This document shows positions 6,359 to 13,200 of a stretch of 45,958 bases of DNA, piece by piece. The notes beneath the pieces were generated by a model. That model saw nothing but the letters and a program-made list of their open reading frames with translations. It was not told the DNA's origin and did no database searches. The stretch comes from an uncultured Clostridia bacterium (GTDB lineage Bacteria > Bacillota > Clostridia > Christensenellales > Borkfalkiaceae), in the NCBI GenBank assembly GCA_947627575.1, contig CANQWN010000003.1:1-45958 (forward strand), given 5' to 3'. Within the stretch, counting starts at the first letter, position 1, and every line of letters begins with the position of its first letter. The translations under genes were made by a program, and so were the position numbers.

Positions 6359-7195
6359 TCAAATGGTTTTAAGCGGTATTTTTCTGTCGGGCGGCGGGAA
6401 CAGCCCGTCTATCAGCGGCATATATTGCGATATATCAACGTCAAGGCACTTCAAGTTGTCCTCAAGATGATTTATGTTTCCCGTTTTGAATATCGCCTGT
6501 ATCCCGCTGCGTATAACAAAGGCAAGTTTTAACGCGTCCGGCTTCACGCCCGCGCTTTCGGCGATTTTTTTCAGTTTGGCGTCCGTCTTGCGCCTCTGCG
6601 GCAAATCGCTTCCCAAAGGGGAATAGGCGGCAACCTGCACGCCGTTGCTTTTACAAAAAGGCAACAAATCGAACTCTATTCCGCGGGAGGAGACGTTGTA
6701 AAGCACCTGATTTTCAAAACAGCTTTTTCCGCCCTCGCAACCGAACAGCCTTTGCATATCGTCGGTATCGAAGTTGGAAACGCCCCAATGCAAAATTTTG
6801 CCCTGCTTTACTGCCGTTTGCATAAGCCGCACAACTTCGCCGATGTCCTCGTTTTCGTGCCAATGCAGAAGATAGAGGTCTATACGGTCGGTGCCCAGCC
6901 TTTTAAGCGAATTTTCAAGCGATGTAAAAAATTTTCCCGCGTTGGCGTTGCACGGAAGTATTTTATCGGTTATAAACAGCTTTTCCCTGCCTATGGCTTT
7001 TATTGCCTTGCCGAAAAGCCGTTCGCTGTTCCCGTTGCCGTACATTTCGGCGGTGTCCAACAGCGTTACGCCGCTGTCCGCGCATGCGCACACGCATTTT
7101 ATCTCTTCTCTTTCTTTGACGGGGTCGTCGCCTATACGCCAGCCGCCCAGCCCCAGAACGGGCAATTTTATTCCGTCTTTATAAATGAATTTCAC
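6359..7195 (-). CDS. Aldo/keto reductase
   Basis: A 278-aa NAD(P)H-dependent aldo/keto reductase. The catalytic tetrad is visible: Asp47 (LLDTAEMYGNG), Tyr52, Lys78 (ITDKI) and His111 (LYLLHWHE). The nucleotide-binding end is partly recognisable in the C-terminal third (VIRSGIQAIFKTGNINHLEDN). Slightly short for the family but complete. The start codon is GTG at 7195, fitting the usual MKxxxKDGIKLPxLGLG start; the -10 box of a perfect promoter ends only eight bases upstream, so the mRNA is likely leaderless. The GGAGG about 20 bases upstream lies within the promoter spacer and cannot serve as a ribosome site for this start. First gene of a two-gene operon with the DUF3737 gene; it diverges from the MATE pump. 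Substrate unknown. Confidence 0.9.
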   Translation of the reverse strand: MKFIYKDGIKLPVLGLGGWRIGDDPVKEREEIKCVCACADSGVTLLDTAEMYGNGNSERLFGKAIKAIGREKLFITDKILPCNANAGKFFTSLENSLKRLGTDRIDLYLLHWHENEDIGEVVRLMQTAVKQGKILHWGVSNFDTDDMQRLFGCEGGKSCFENQVLYNVSSRGIEFDLLPFCKSNGVQVAAYSPLGSDLPQRRKTDAKLKKIAESAGVKPDALKLAFVIRSGIQAIFKTGNINHLEDNLKCLDVDISQYMPLIDGLFPPPDRKIPLKTI

Positions 7196-7203
7196 GGTTA
7201 TTA

Positions 7204-7232
7204 ATTATACTTCAACCTCCTTTTTTTGTCAA
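7204..7232 (-). promoter_or_regulatory. Consensus promoter of the reductase operon
   Basis: On the minus strand a perfect TTGACA (7232-7227), 17 bp, and a perfect TATAAT (7209-7204). The expected start site (~7197) is two bases before the GTG start codon. Confidence 0.85.
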
Positions 7233-7250
7233 CCCGCGGCGCAACGTAGC

Positions 7251-7279
7251 TTGACATTATGTAAATCACACTTTATAAT
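7251..7279 (+). promoter_or_regulatory. Consensus promoter of the MATE gene
   Basis: Perfect TTGACA (7251-7256), 17 bp, perfect TATAAT (7274-7279). The ~28-nt leader has no clear Shine-Dalgarno. GCGCAACGT occurs both just upstream of the -35 and within the leader (around 7240 and 7290), a possible regulatory repeat. Confidence 0.85.
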
Positions 7280-7313
7280 ACCTTTACCGCGCAACGTGCG
7301 GGCTTGATTAGTT

Positions 7314-8642
7314 ATGGGTATAAAACTTTCCGATCATTTTACATTCGGCAGACTGCTTAAATTTGTTGCGCCTTCGATAATAATGCTTGTGTTCACAAGC
7401 ATCTACACCGTAATAGACGGGTTGTTTATTTCCAATTTTGTAGGCGCTACGGCGGTTTCCGCCATAAACAGAATATTTCCGCTTATTATTATACTCGGCT
7501 CGATAGGTTTTATGTTGGGCACGGGCGGAAGCGCGCTTGTTTCCAAAACTATGGGCGAGGGCGATTATAAGCTGGCTAACGCATATTTTTCAATGCTTGT
7601 TTACGTCACCGCAGGCATAGGCGTTGCCATTGCGCTTGCGGGGCAGTTTGCCGTGCCGCCGATAGCGCGCCTGCTCGGCGCAAAAGGCGAAGAGTTAAAA
7701 TATTGTGTAATGTACGGCAGGGTACTGTTGGGCGCACAGCCGTTTTTCATTTTGCAAAACGTATTTCAAAGTTTTTTCGTCACGGCGGAAAAGCCGAGGT
7801 TGGGTTTGCTTGTGATAGTTGCGGCGGGAATTACGAATATGGTTTTAGACGCGCTGTTTGTGGCGGGGTTCGGCTGGGGACTTGACGGAGCCGCGGCGGC
7901 AACCGCGGCAAGCCAATTTATAGGCGGCGCGGTACCCGTTATATACTTTGCGTGCCCCAACAAAAGCCTGTTGCGGCTTTCCGGCACTCGCCTGTATTTC
8001 AAAGCGCTGTTAAAATCCGCCGCCAACGGTTCGTCGGAATTTTTAAGCAACGTTTCCGCTTCGGTGGTAACTATGCTCTATAATTTCAGCCTCGATAAAT
8101 ATGCGCCCGTAAACGGCGTGCCCGCTTACGGCGTGATTATGTACGTAGTAATGGTGTTCTTTTCGGTGTTTATGGGATATTCCGTGGGTTGCGCCCCTTT
8201 GATAGGTTATAATTACGGCGCGCAGAACAGGGAAGAACTTAAAAATCTGTTTAAAAAGAGTATGATATTTATGGCGGTGTGCGGGGCGGCTATGACGGCG
8301 CTGTCGGAAGCGCTTGCCGTGCCCGCCGTAAAGATTTTCAGCTTCGGCGGCGAGCTGTACAAAATGACTTTGCGCGGATTCAGAATATATTCTTTGGTTT
8401 TCCTGCTTACGGGTTTCAGCGTGTTTTCCTCGTCGCTGTTCACGGCGTTGAACAACGGTCCCGTGTCGGCATGCATTTCCTTCTTGCGCACATTGCTTTT
8501 CCAGATAGGCGCGGTGTTGCTGTTTCCGCTTATTTGGGGATTGGACGGCGTATGGTCGGCGGGGATATTTGCGGAAATTGCGTCCGTCGCCGTAAGCGCC
8601 GTGTTTGTTATCTGTCTCCGTAAACGCTACGGATATGCCTGA
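7314..8642 (+). CDS. MATE family efflux transporter
   Basis: A 442-aa polytopic membrane protein of the MATE/MOP superfamily (MepA/DinF-like), full length with about twelve membrane segments. The N-terminus LLKFVAPSIIMLVFTSIYTV and the loop DGLFISNFVGATAVSAIN, followed by GTGGSALVSKTMGEGD, are typical of the first half; the pattern repeats weakly in the second half (VGCAPLIGYNYGAQNREELK). Such pumps exchange Na+ or H+ for cationic drugs or metabolites; the substrate here cannot be told. The ATG at 7314 lacks a clear Shine-Dalgarno but begins the expected cytoplasmic N-terminal helix. It diverges from the aldo/keto reductase and is followed by the phosphopantetheinyl transferase, which has its own promoter. 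Confidence 0.9.
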   Translation: MGIKLSDHFTFGRLLKFVAPSIIMLVFTSIYTVIDGLFISNFVGATAVSAINRIFPLIIILGSIGFMLGTGGSALVSKTMGEGDYKLANAYFSMLVYVTAGIGVAIALAGQFAVPPIARLLGAKGEELKYCVMYGRVLLGAQPFFILQNVFQSFFVTAEKPRLGLLVIVAAGITNMVLDALFVAGFGWGLDGAAAATAASQFIGGAVPVIYFACPNKSLLRLSGTRLYFKALLKSAANGSSEFLSNVSASVVTMLYNFSLDKYAPVNGVPAYGVIMYVVMVFFSVFMGYSVGCAPLIGYNYGAQNREELKNLFKKSMIFMAVCGAAMTALSEALAVPAVKIFSFGGELYKMTLRGFRIYSLVFLLTGFSVFSSSLFTALNNGPVSACISFLRTLLFQIGAVLLFPLIWGLDGVWSAGIFAEIASVAVSAVFVICLRKRYGYA

Positions 8643-8662
8643 ACGTGCGGCGCGCAAGGCTG

Positions 8663-8691
8663 TTGACATTCGCCCGTAGCAATGTTAAAAT
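8663..8691 (+). promoter_or_regulatory. Promoter of the phosphopantetheinyl transferase
   Basis: TTGACA (8663-8668), 17 bp, TAAAAT (8686-8691). The expected start site (~8698) lies about three bases before the ATG at 8701. Confidence 0.8.
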
Positions 8692-8700
8692 TTAAAATGT

Positions 8701-9315
8701 ATGGAAAAGGAAGTTAAAACCGAAGTATGCGTTGCGGCTTTTCCGTTTGAGGCGGAAGGGGACGCAGAGCCCGAAATCCGCAGGGAATATATAAAAAAAA
8801 CCGCGGATCCGCTTTTGCGCTCCGCAAGGTTTTACGATTGGAAATTGTTGGAAATTGCCGCCGGGAAGATTGGCAAAAATTTCGGCGGCGCCGCCTTTTA
8901 CCGCGAGGGCGACAGGTTTTTTTGCAAAAACTTTTGCTTTTCGCTGTCGCACAGCGATAACGTGGTCGCCGCGGCGGCGGGGGATGCGTCCGTTGGCGTA
9001 GATGTGGAACTGTATAACCCGCAGAGATTCACCCCGCGGCTGGCGCAAAAAATCTTAAACGCGGGGGAAAAGCAAATTTATTTCAGCCTGCCCGAAAATT
9101 TGCGCGGCGAATATCTCAACAAACTTTGGTGCGCAAAGGAAGCGGCGTTTAAATTTTACGGCGGCAATTGCTTTATACCCGCGGAAACGGAGGTCGGCGG
9201 GGCGAACGTTAAAACCTGTTTTTTAAAGTACGGCGATAAAAAGTTCATCCTTTCGGTAGCTTGCGCGCAATTGATAAATCTCGACGTGTTTCCCCCGCTT
9301 GCACGTGAAGAATAA
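8701..9315 (+). CDS. 4'-phosphopantetheinyl transferase (Sfp type)
   Basis: A 204-aa Sfp-type transferase that moves the phosphopantetheine arm of coenzyme A to a serine on acyl- or peptidyl-carrier proteins. The motifs are FSLSHS (His84), VGVDVE (Asp101 and Glu103, Mg2+ ligands) and KLWCAKEAAFK (Glu147). Length is within the family range. No carrier protein, PKS or NRPS is in this window, so the target is elsewhere. The ATG at 8701 has no Shine-Dalgarno and lies about ten bases after the -10 box, so the message is probably leaderless. An overlapping ATG at 8697 opens only a six-codon frame. The gene ends next to the hairpin direct repeat at 9322-9371. Confidence 0.88.
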   Translation: MEKEVKTEVCVAAFPFEAEGDAEPEIRREYIKKTADPLLRSARFYDWKLLEIAAGKIGKNFGGAAFYREGDRFFCKNFCFSLSHSDNVVAAAAGDASVGVDVELYNPQRFTPRLAQKILNAGEKQIYFSLPENLRGEYLNKLWCAKEAAFKFYGGNCFIPAETEVGGANVKTCFLKYGDKKFILSVACAQLINLDVFPPLAREE

Positions 9316-9321
9316 AATAAC

Positions 9322-9371
9322 AAAAAATAAGGACGTAAATCGAATGTTTTCAATTTACGTCCTTATTGGCG
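9322..9371. repeat. Direct repeat copy A: duplicate of the tRNA-Ser terminator
   Basis: Fifty bases match copy B at 10618-10667 at 49 positions (T9354 against C10650). The core is a perfect 15-bp hairpin (9326-9340 with 9353-9367) with a 12-base loop, and the right end includes the last bases of tRNA-Ser with its CCA on the minus strand. It can also terminate the phosphopantetheinyl transferase transcript. Confidence 0.9.
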
Positions 9372-9582
9372 TTTTATAATTTTATAGTGAAGTTACATTG
9401 GCTGACGATAATTGTAAATATGTCAATATTCTTTTTGCGTCTAAATACCGTTCTATAAAATAGGCTTAATAATTGAATTTTAAAAATTTTTAAAAAATTT
9501 TAAAATAATTTTTCTTAAACAGCGCTTTTGGGCGAGTTTTGTCCCTTGTCAAATGTTATAATAAATATGGGGCATTGAAAAT

Positions 9583-9849
9583 ATGAGTAAAAAAGCAAAG
9601 AAAACAATTATAGTTTATATCCTGAAAATTTTATATTGTTATTCTTCATCCGCTTATCCCGTAACCCAAACATTTATTGCCGATTACTTAAATGATATCT
9701 TTATCCCTTGCGATAGAAAGACCGTAGGCAGGAATATAAAATATTTAATCGATATGAAATTGCCTATTAAAAGAAGTAAAGGTTCAAAGCGTGGCTATTA
9801 CTACGATATTGAAAAAGATAATTTTTTTATAAGGAGGGAAAACATATGA
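9583..9849 (+). CDS. HTH-only protein resembling the WYL-regulator N-terminus
   Basis: An 88-aa basic protein. It matches the N-terminal helix-turn-helix of WYL-domain regulators: an opening helix (IVYILKILYCYSSSAYPVT), then QTFIADYLNDIFIPCDRKTV with recognition-helix sequence CDRKTVGRNIKYL, then a wing with RSKGSKRGYYYDI. The WYL ligand domain that normally follows is absent, so it is either a fragment or a stand-alone DNA-binding protein. GGGG lies about ten bases before the ATG. Its TGA stop overlaps the ATG of the next frame (ATGA), and a strong AAGGAGG for that frame lies within its last codons. Confidence 0.65.
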   Translation: MSKKAKKTIIVYILKILYCYSSSAYPVTQTFIADYLNDIFIPCDRKTVGRNIKYLIDMKLPIKRSKGSKRGYYYDIEKDNFFIRRENI

Positions 9850-10058
9850 TAAAAGTTCTTGTTTTTAATTGAGTTCTTTGATGATTTACAAAACTTGAAA
9901 ATAAAAAGCTGATTATTGTTCGTGCAATATTGGCGAGTATATTTGCCGTATTTTTACTAATATGTGCTATCTTTGTGTTTACTGAACCTCATATGATAAA
10001 AGACGGCTTTGCCTTTTTGGTAGGTTTACTCTTATATCGTCTATATTATTCGCTATAA
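9846..10058 (+). pseudogene. Membrane-protein ORF interrupted by three in-frame TGA codons
   Basis: An excellent Shine-Dalgarno (AAGGAGG) and an ATG overlapping the previous stop open a 70-codon frame ending in TAA at 10056. Three TGA codons (9870, 9879, 9882) fall within its first 13 codons. The remainder reads as a membrane protein: KLENKKLIIVRAILASIF, a hydrophobic stretch, EPHMIKDGFAF, then a second hydrophobic segment. There is no alternative start before the first membrane segment. It is a pseudogene under the standard code. If TGA were read as Trp the frame would be intact; see the findings. Confidence 0.55.
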
Positions 10059-10127
10059 GAGCAGTTATTGGTATTAAAATTTATCAGATAGAAAAAAATA
10101 AATTAAAATTCAAACAGGAGATAATAG

Positions 10128-10559
10128 ATGAACGCTCAAACTGCAAGGGACATATTTTGGAAACACTTTGACAATTATGTTGAAAAAATGGGTAATGAAT
10201 TTTACGTTACTCACGTTAAGGGTGGTAAAAATCAGGCTGCCGGAAATATAAATAATAATTCGCCGATGGCTATGCAAACTCTTTGTTGCGAATATAAATA
10301 TCTTGAAAATGTTATTTTGATTCAATTATATCTAAATCAAAAACCTTATCCCGATTTATATGAGTATTTGTATTCAAAGAAAGAAGAAATAGAGGACGAG
10401 TTCGGATATGCTGTGGAATGGGTTGACAGGGGAATGAACTCTTCAACTGTCAGAAGAATACAAAAAAGTTTTTACATAAGTAGACCCATCGATGAAATGA
10501 TTAAAATTATTTACCCTTATATTAAAGATTTTATAAGGGTATTCGGTAAATATGTTTAA
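10128..10559 (+). CDS. Stand-alone DUF4268 protein
   Basis: A 143-aa protein resembling DUF4268: ARDIFWKHFDNYVEKMG at the start, a central strand region ending LIQLYLNQKPYPDLYEYLYSKKEEIEDEFGY, then VEWVDRGMNSSTVRRIQKSF and a final helix KIIYPYIKDFIRVF. DUF4268 usually forms the C-terminal part of larger, possibly nuclease-like proteins in defence or mobile contexts; here it is alone, with no nuclease motif visible. AGGAG lies nine bases before the ATG, so it looks expressed. The composition is AT-rich, like the rest of the segment. Function unknown. Confidence 0.7.
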   Translation: MNAQTARDIFWKHFDNYVEKMGNEFYVTHVKGGKNQAAGNINNNSPMAMQTLCCEYKYLENVILIQLYLNQKPYPDLYEYLYSKKEEIEDEFGYAVEWVDRGMNSSTVRRIQKSFYISRPIDEMIKIIYPYIKDFIRVFGKYV

Positions 10560-10573
10560 GTTATAATTTTGTT

Positions 10574-10615
10574 AAATAGGTATAGGCAAACCTATTTCAA
10601 GGCTTGCCTTTTTTC
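10574..10615 (+). terminator. Terminator after the DUF4268 gene
   Basis: AGGCAA (10584-10589) pairs with TTGCCT (10604-10609), followed by a T-run. An alternative AAATAGGT/ACCTATTT hairpin overlaps it. Confidence 0.65.
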
Positions 10616-10617
10616 TA

Positions 10618-10667
10618 AAAAAATAAGGACGTAAATCGAATGTTTTCAACTTACGTCCTTATTGGCG
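10618..10667 (-). repeat. Direct repeat copy B: tRNA-Ser terminator
   Basis: This is the functional copy. On the minus strand it directly follows the tRNA-Ser CCA and forms a 15-bp hairpin (one G-U pair) ending in seven T's, a textbook intrinsic terminator. Copy A is at 9322-9371. Confidence 0.9.
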
Positions 10668-10753
10668 CGGATGGAGGGATTTGAACCCTCGCTGCAGTTT
10701 CCCGCACTACTCCCTTAGCAGGGGAGCCCCTTGAGCCACTTGGGTACGTCCGC
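10663..10753 (-). tRNA. tRNA-Ser (anticodon GCT)
   Basis: A class II tRNA on the minus strand: acceptor GCGGACG with CATCCGC (one C-A mismatch at pair 6-67), anticodon stem CTCCC/GGGAG with loop CTGCTAA, long variable arm (GTGCGGGAAACTGCAG region), T-arm GAGGG-TTCAAAT-CCCTC, discriminator G and an encoded CCA. Anticodon GCT reads AGC/AGT. Confidence 0.95.
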
Positions 10754-10793
10754 GTGTCCGGGTTCCGGATAATTTCCCGCCAAAAGCTAAATT

Positions 10794-10822
10794 ACTATAA
10801 CACAATTTCGGGCGTTTGTCAA
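10794..10822 (-). promoter_or_regulatory. Promoter of tRNA-Ser
   Basis: On the minus strand TTGACA (10822-10817), 17 bp, TATAGT (10799-10794), about 40 bp before the tRNA 5' end. Confidence 0.8.
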
Positions 10823-10873
10823 AACATTATCGGATTATTTTAAAAAATGCAGATAATTAATTTATAACAGCAC

Positions 10874-10902
10874 TTGCAAATGCCGCGCGGATATGCTATA
10901 AT
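10874..10902 (+). promoter_or_regulatory. Promoter of the SGNH hydrolase gene
   Basis: TTGCAA (10874-10879), 17 bp, TATAAT (10897-10902). The ~28-nt leader lacks a clear Shine-Dalgarno. Confidence 0.75.
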
Positions 10903-10936
10903 TAATCAGCATTCAATTTAATGTTTGGGTAAAAAT

Positions 10937-11545
10937 ATGAAAATAGTTTTCTTCGGCGATTCCATAACCGATTGCGAGCGCGACCGCAACGATGAAAAAT
11001 CTCTCGGCAACGGTTACGTAAAAATTCTTGCCGATAAATTATTGCCTATATATCCCGATACCGATATCGAGCTTATAAATAAGGGCGTTTCCGGCAACGA
11101 GGTGTGCGACCTGCTTGCGCGCGTTCAGCGCGACGTTATCGACCTTAAACCGGACGCCGCGGTGATAATGATAGGCATAAACAACACGATACATAAGTTC
11201 AAGTACGGCAAAGAGCTTAATTTCAACCAGTTTGAATCCGACCTCACCGAACTTATCAAAAAACTTAAGGAAGCGGGGATAGTGGTAATCTTTCTCGAAC
11301 CTTTCCTGTTGCCCGCGCCCGATAAATTGAGTATGAGGAAGCTGTTTGCGGAAGAGCTTGCCGTAATAGACAAGGTTGCCGGCAAACTTGCCGACGAATT
11401 TGTGCCCTACGACGAAATGTTGAACGGTATTGCGCAGACGATACCCTATACGGAATATTCGGAGGACGGCGTGCATCCCACCCATAGGTGCAGCCGACTT
11501 ATCGCCGATACCGCCATTAAAGCTATCAGAAAGCATTTGCTTTGA
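10937..11545 (+). CDS. SGNH/GDSL-type hydrolase
   Basis: A 202-aa esterase or lipase-like enzyme of the SGNH family. Block I is FFGDSIT with nucleophile Ser9; block II is the Gly in KGVSGNEV; block III is MIGINN, where Asn takes the place in the usual GxND; block V is DGVHPTH with Asp177 and His180 completing the triad. There is no signal peptide, so it acts in the cytoplasm. The start is the ATG at 10937; an in-frame TTG four codons upstream would also fit but adds nothing conserved. The substrate cannot be predicted; relatives deacetylate sugars or act as thioesterase or lysophospholipase. Monocistronic, with its own promoter and terminator. Confidence 0.88.
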   Translation: MKIVFFGDSITDCERDRNDEKSLGNGYVKILADKLLPIYPDTDIELINKGVSGNEVCDLLARVQRDVIDLKPDAAVIMIGINNTIHKFKYGKELNFNQFESDLTELIKKLKEAGIVVIFLEPFLLPAPDKLSMRKLFAEELAVIDKVAGKLADEFVPYDEMLNGIAQTIPYTEYSEDGVHPTHRCSRLIADTAIKAIRKHLL

Positions 11546-11547
11546 CG

Positions 11548-11577
11548 TAAAACCCGCCCGTATTAAGGCGGGTTTTA
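11548..11577. terminator. Terminator of the SGNH hydrolase gene
   Basis: AAAACCCGCC pairs with GGCGGGTTTT, followed by a short T/A tract. Confidence 0.85.
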
Positions 11578-11612
11578 TAGCGCAAATATCAATATATATG
11601 CAAGGTTTTACG

Positions 11613-12893
11613 ATGGATAAAAAAATTTACGATACTTATAAAGCCATTTTGGAGGAAGAACTTCTGCCCGCAATGGGCTGTACGGAACCCATCGCCGTGG
11701 CTTATGCCGCCGCGATAGCGCGCAGGGAATTGGGAGAAATTCCCCATAAAGTTACCGTAGGCGTAAGCGGGAACATTTTGAAGAACGTAAAAAGCGTTGT
11801 CGTGCCCAACACGGGCGGGCTTAAAGGCGTGGCAAGCGCCGCCGCCGCGGGCATAATAGCGGGCGACGCTTCCAGACAGCTTGAAGTTATTTCGGAAGTT
11901 TCCGAAGAGCAACTGAACGAAATAAAAGAGTATCTTCACCGCGCCGAATTTACCGTCGAACAAGTAAACGCGGGGTGCATTTTCGACATATATATTCACG
12001 TTTACGGCAAAAACGACTGCGTTGGCGTGAGAATTGCGGGGCACCATACAAACGTTGTGAAAATAGAGAAAAACGGCGAAGTGCTGTATTCCGGCGAGAT
12101 TGCCGCCGACGAGGCGGAAACGGGGATGACGGACAGGTCGCTTTTAAGCGTTGAAGGCATAGTGGAATTTGCCGACTGCGTGAATATAGACGACGTGCGC
12201 GACGTCCTCGAAAGGCAGATAAACTACAACCTCGCCATTTCGGAAGAGGGGCTTCGCGGCGATTACGGCGCGAGGGTGGGCAAGGTTTTGCTTGCTTCCT
12301 TCGGCAACGACGCGCACAACCGCGCAAAGGCTTTGGCGGCGGCGGGTTCGGACGCGCGTATGAACGGTTGCAGTTTGCCCGTGGTGATAGTTTCCGGCAG
12401 CGGCAATCAGGGCATCTGCGCTTCTATGCCCGTAGTTTCCTACGCGGCAGTTTTGGGCGTTTCGCACGAAAAACTTCTGCGTGCGCTTGTCGTGTCTGAT
12501 CTGATAACCATACACTTAAAGACGGGTATAGGCAGGCTTTCCGCCTACTGCGGCGCGGTAAGCGCGGGTTGCGGAGCCGGTTCGGCAATAAGCTATCTGT
12601 ACGGCGGCGGGGGAAGCGGCGTTGCGCAAACCATCGTCAACGCGTTGGCTATAGTATCCGGTATGGTGTGCGACGGCGCAAAATCAAGTTGCGCCGCAAA
12701 AATAGCGTCTTCCGTGGAAGCGGGACTTCTCGGTATGGAAATGTGGCGCGCGGGCACGGGCTTTGTCGGCGGCGACGGAATTCTTGTGGACGGAGTGGAA
12801 AACACCATCAAAAACGTGGGCGACCTTGCAAGCAGGGGAATGAAAGCCACCGACGAAGAAATAATACGGCTTATGATTAAATCTGCCAAATAA
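11613..12893 (+). CDS. cyuA: L-cysteine desulfidase / UPF0597 family protein
   Basis: A 426-aa full-length member of the UPF0597 (CyuA, formerly YhaM) family, related to the alpha subunit of Fe-S serine dehydratases. Characterised members degrade L-cysteine to pyruvate, ammonia and sulfide using a [4Fe-4S] cluster. The diagnostic N-terminal PAMGCTEPIAVAYA carries Cys23, and the C-terminal half has further Cys residues (RLSAYCGAVSAGCGAG, VCDGAKSSCAAKI) and the glycine-rich stretches SGSGNQGI and YGGGGSGVAQ. The ATG at 11613 has AAGG eight bases upstream; the long frame open upstream runs back through the SGNH gene and its terminator and is not coding. I see no clear promoter in the 35 bases after the terminator, so expression may come from read-through. 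A terminator follows. Confidence 0.88.
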   Translation: MDKKIYDTYKAILEEELLPAMGCTEPIAVAYAAAIARRELGEIPHKVTVGVSGNILKNVKSVVVPNTGGLKGVASAAAAGIIAGDASRQLEVISEVSEEQLNEIKEYLHRAEFTVEQVNAGCIFDIYIHVYGKNDCVGVRIAGHHTNVVKIEKNGEVLYSGEIAADEAETGMTDRSLLSVEGIVEFADCVNIDDVRDVLERQINYNLAISEEGLRGDYGARVGKVLLASFGNDAHNRAKALAAAGSDARMNGCSLPVVIVSGSGNQGICASMPVVSYAAVLGVSHEKLLRALVVSDLITIHLKTGIGRLSAYCGAVSAGCGAGSAISYLYGGGGSGVAQTIVNALAIVSGMVCDGAKSSCAAKIASSVEAGLLGMEMWRAGTGFVGGDGILVDGVENTIKNVGDLASRGMKATDEEIIRLMIKSAK

Positions 12894-12962
12894 TATACAT
12901 TTATACAATTTATTCCTTATCGCCCGATGCCTGCGCAAGGGGCGAAAGTGGGCAAAAACAAG

Positions 12963-13001
12963 CGGACTTATGCTAAAAAAGCGGCATACAGTCCGTTTTT
13001 T
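12963..13001 (+). terminator. Terminator of the cysteine desulfidase gene
   Basis: CGGACT (12963-12968) pairs with AGTCCG (12990-12995), extended by a bulged TATG/CATA, followed by six T's. The rest of the 307-bp gap (12894-13200) holds only the next promoter and leader hairpin. Confidence 0.75.
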
Positions 13002-13084
13002 GTATATATTTTTTATTCATAAGCGAAAGTTATAGCGTTATTGAAATCTATTATATAAATTTACTTTTCGGCTATTCATTTTGT

Positions 13085-13113
13085 TTGCATTTTTATTCGG
13101 CATAGTGTATAAT
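13085..13113 (+). promoter_or_regulatory. Promoter of the 24-kb protease-Opp-redox operon
   Basis: TTGCAT (13085-13090), 17 bp, perfect TATAAT (13108-13113). I see no comparable promoter or terminator inside the following eleven genes. Confidence 0.7.
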
Positions 13114-13135
13114 GTTGTAGTATCTCTAATAATAG

Positions 13136-13165
13136 ACGCGCGTCCGCCCGCAAGGCGCCGCGCGT
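13136..13165 (+). promoter_or_regulatory. GC-rich hairpin in the operon leader
   Basis: ACGCGCG (13136-13142) pairs with CGCGCGT (13159-13165), with an inner CGCC/GGCG. It begins about 16 bases after the expected transcript start and is not followed by T's, so it may stabilise the 5' end rather than terminate. Confidence 0.5.
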
Positions 13166-13200
13166 GCGAAAGACAGACTATTGCCTTACGAGGAACTTCT

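Larger units (their letters stand above)
9372..10617. mobile_element. AT-rich segment bounded by tRNA-terminator direct repeats
   Basis: Base composition changes sharply to AT-rich between the two 50-bp repeats, whose distal end lies in the 3' end of tRNA-Ser. This is the arrangement left when an element integrates at a tRNA gene. The segment carries a WYL-type HTH fragment, a broken membrane ORF and a DUF4268 gene, but no integrase, so it is either a decayed island or a passively moved unit. Bases 9372-9582 contain only AT-rich sequence, including long A and T runs near 9475-9520 and a TATAAT-like box near 9556. Confidence 0.5.

Noticed and set aside
5902-7204. Plus-strand open frames opposite the DUF3737 and reductase genes
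   Set aside because: Both minus-strand genes are full-length family members; the plus-strand frames have no family features.
8043-8669. Antisense frame of 208 codons opposite the MATE gene
   Set aside because: A Gln/His/Arg-rich shadow translation of a clearly coding membrane protein.
9372-9582. Short GTG-initiated frame near 9384
   Set aside because: About 23 codons, no ribosome site, AT-rich spacer.
11430-11612. N-terminal extension of the cysteine desulfidase
   Set aside because: It would overlap the SGNH gene and the terminator at 11548-11577; the conserved protein starts at 11613.
11578-11612. Promoter for the cysteine desulfidase
   Set aside because: No -35/-10 pair with acceptable spacing could be found in this short gap.
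13081-13200. N-terminal extension of the GLUG lipoprotein
   Set aside because: It contains the -10 box and leader hairpin, and it would bury the signal peptide.
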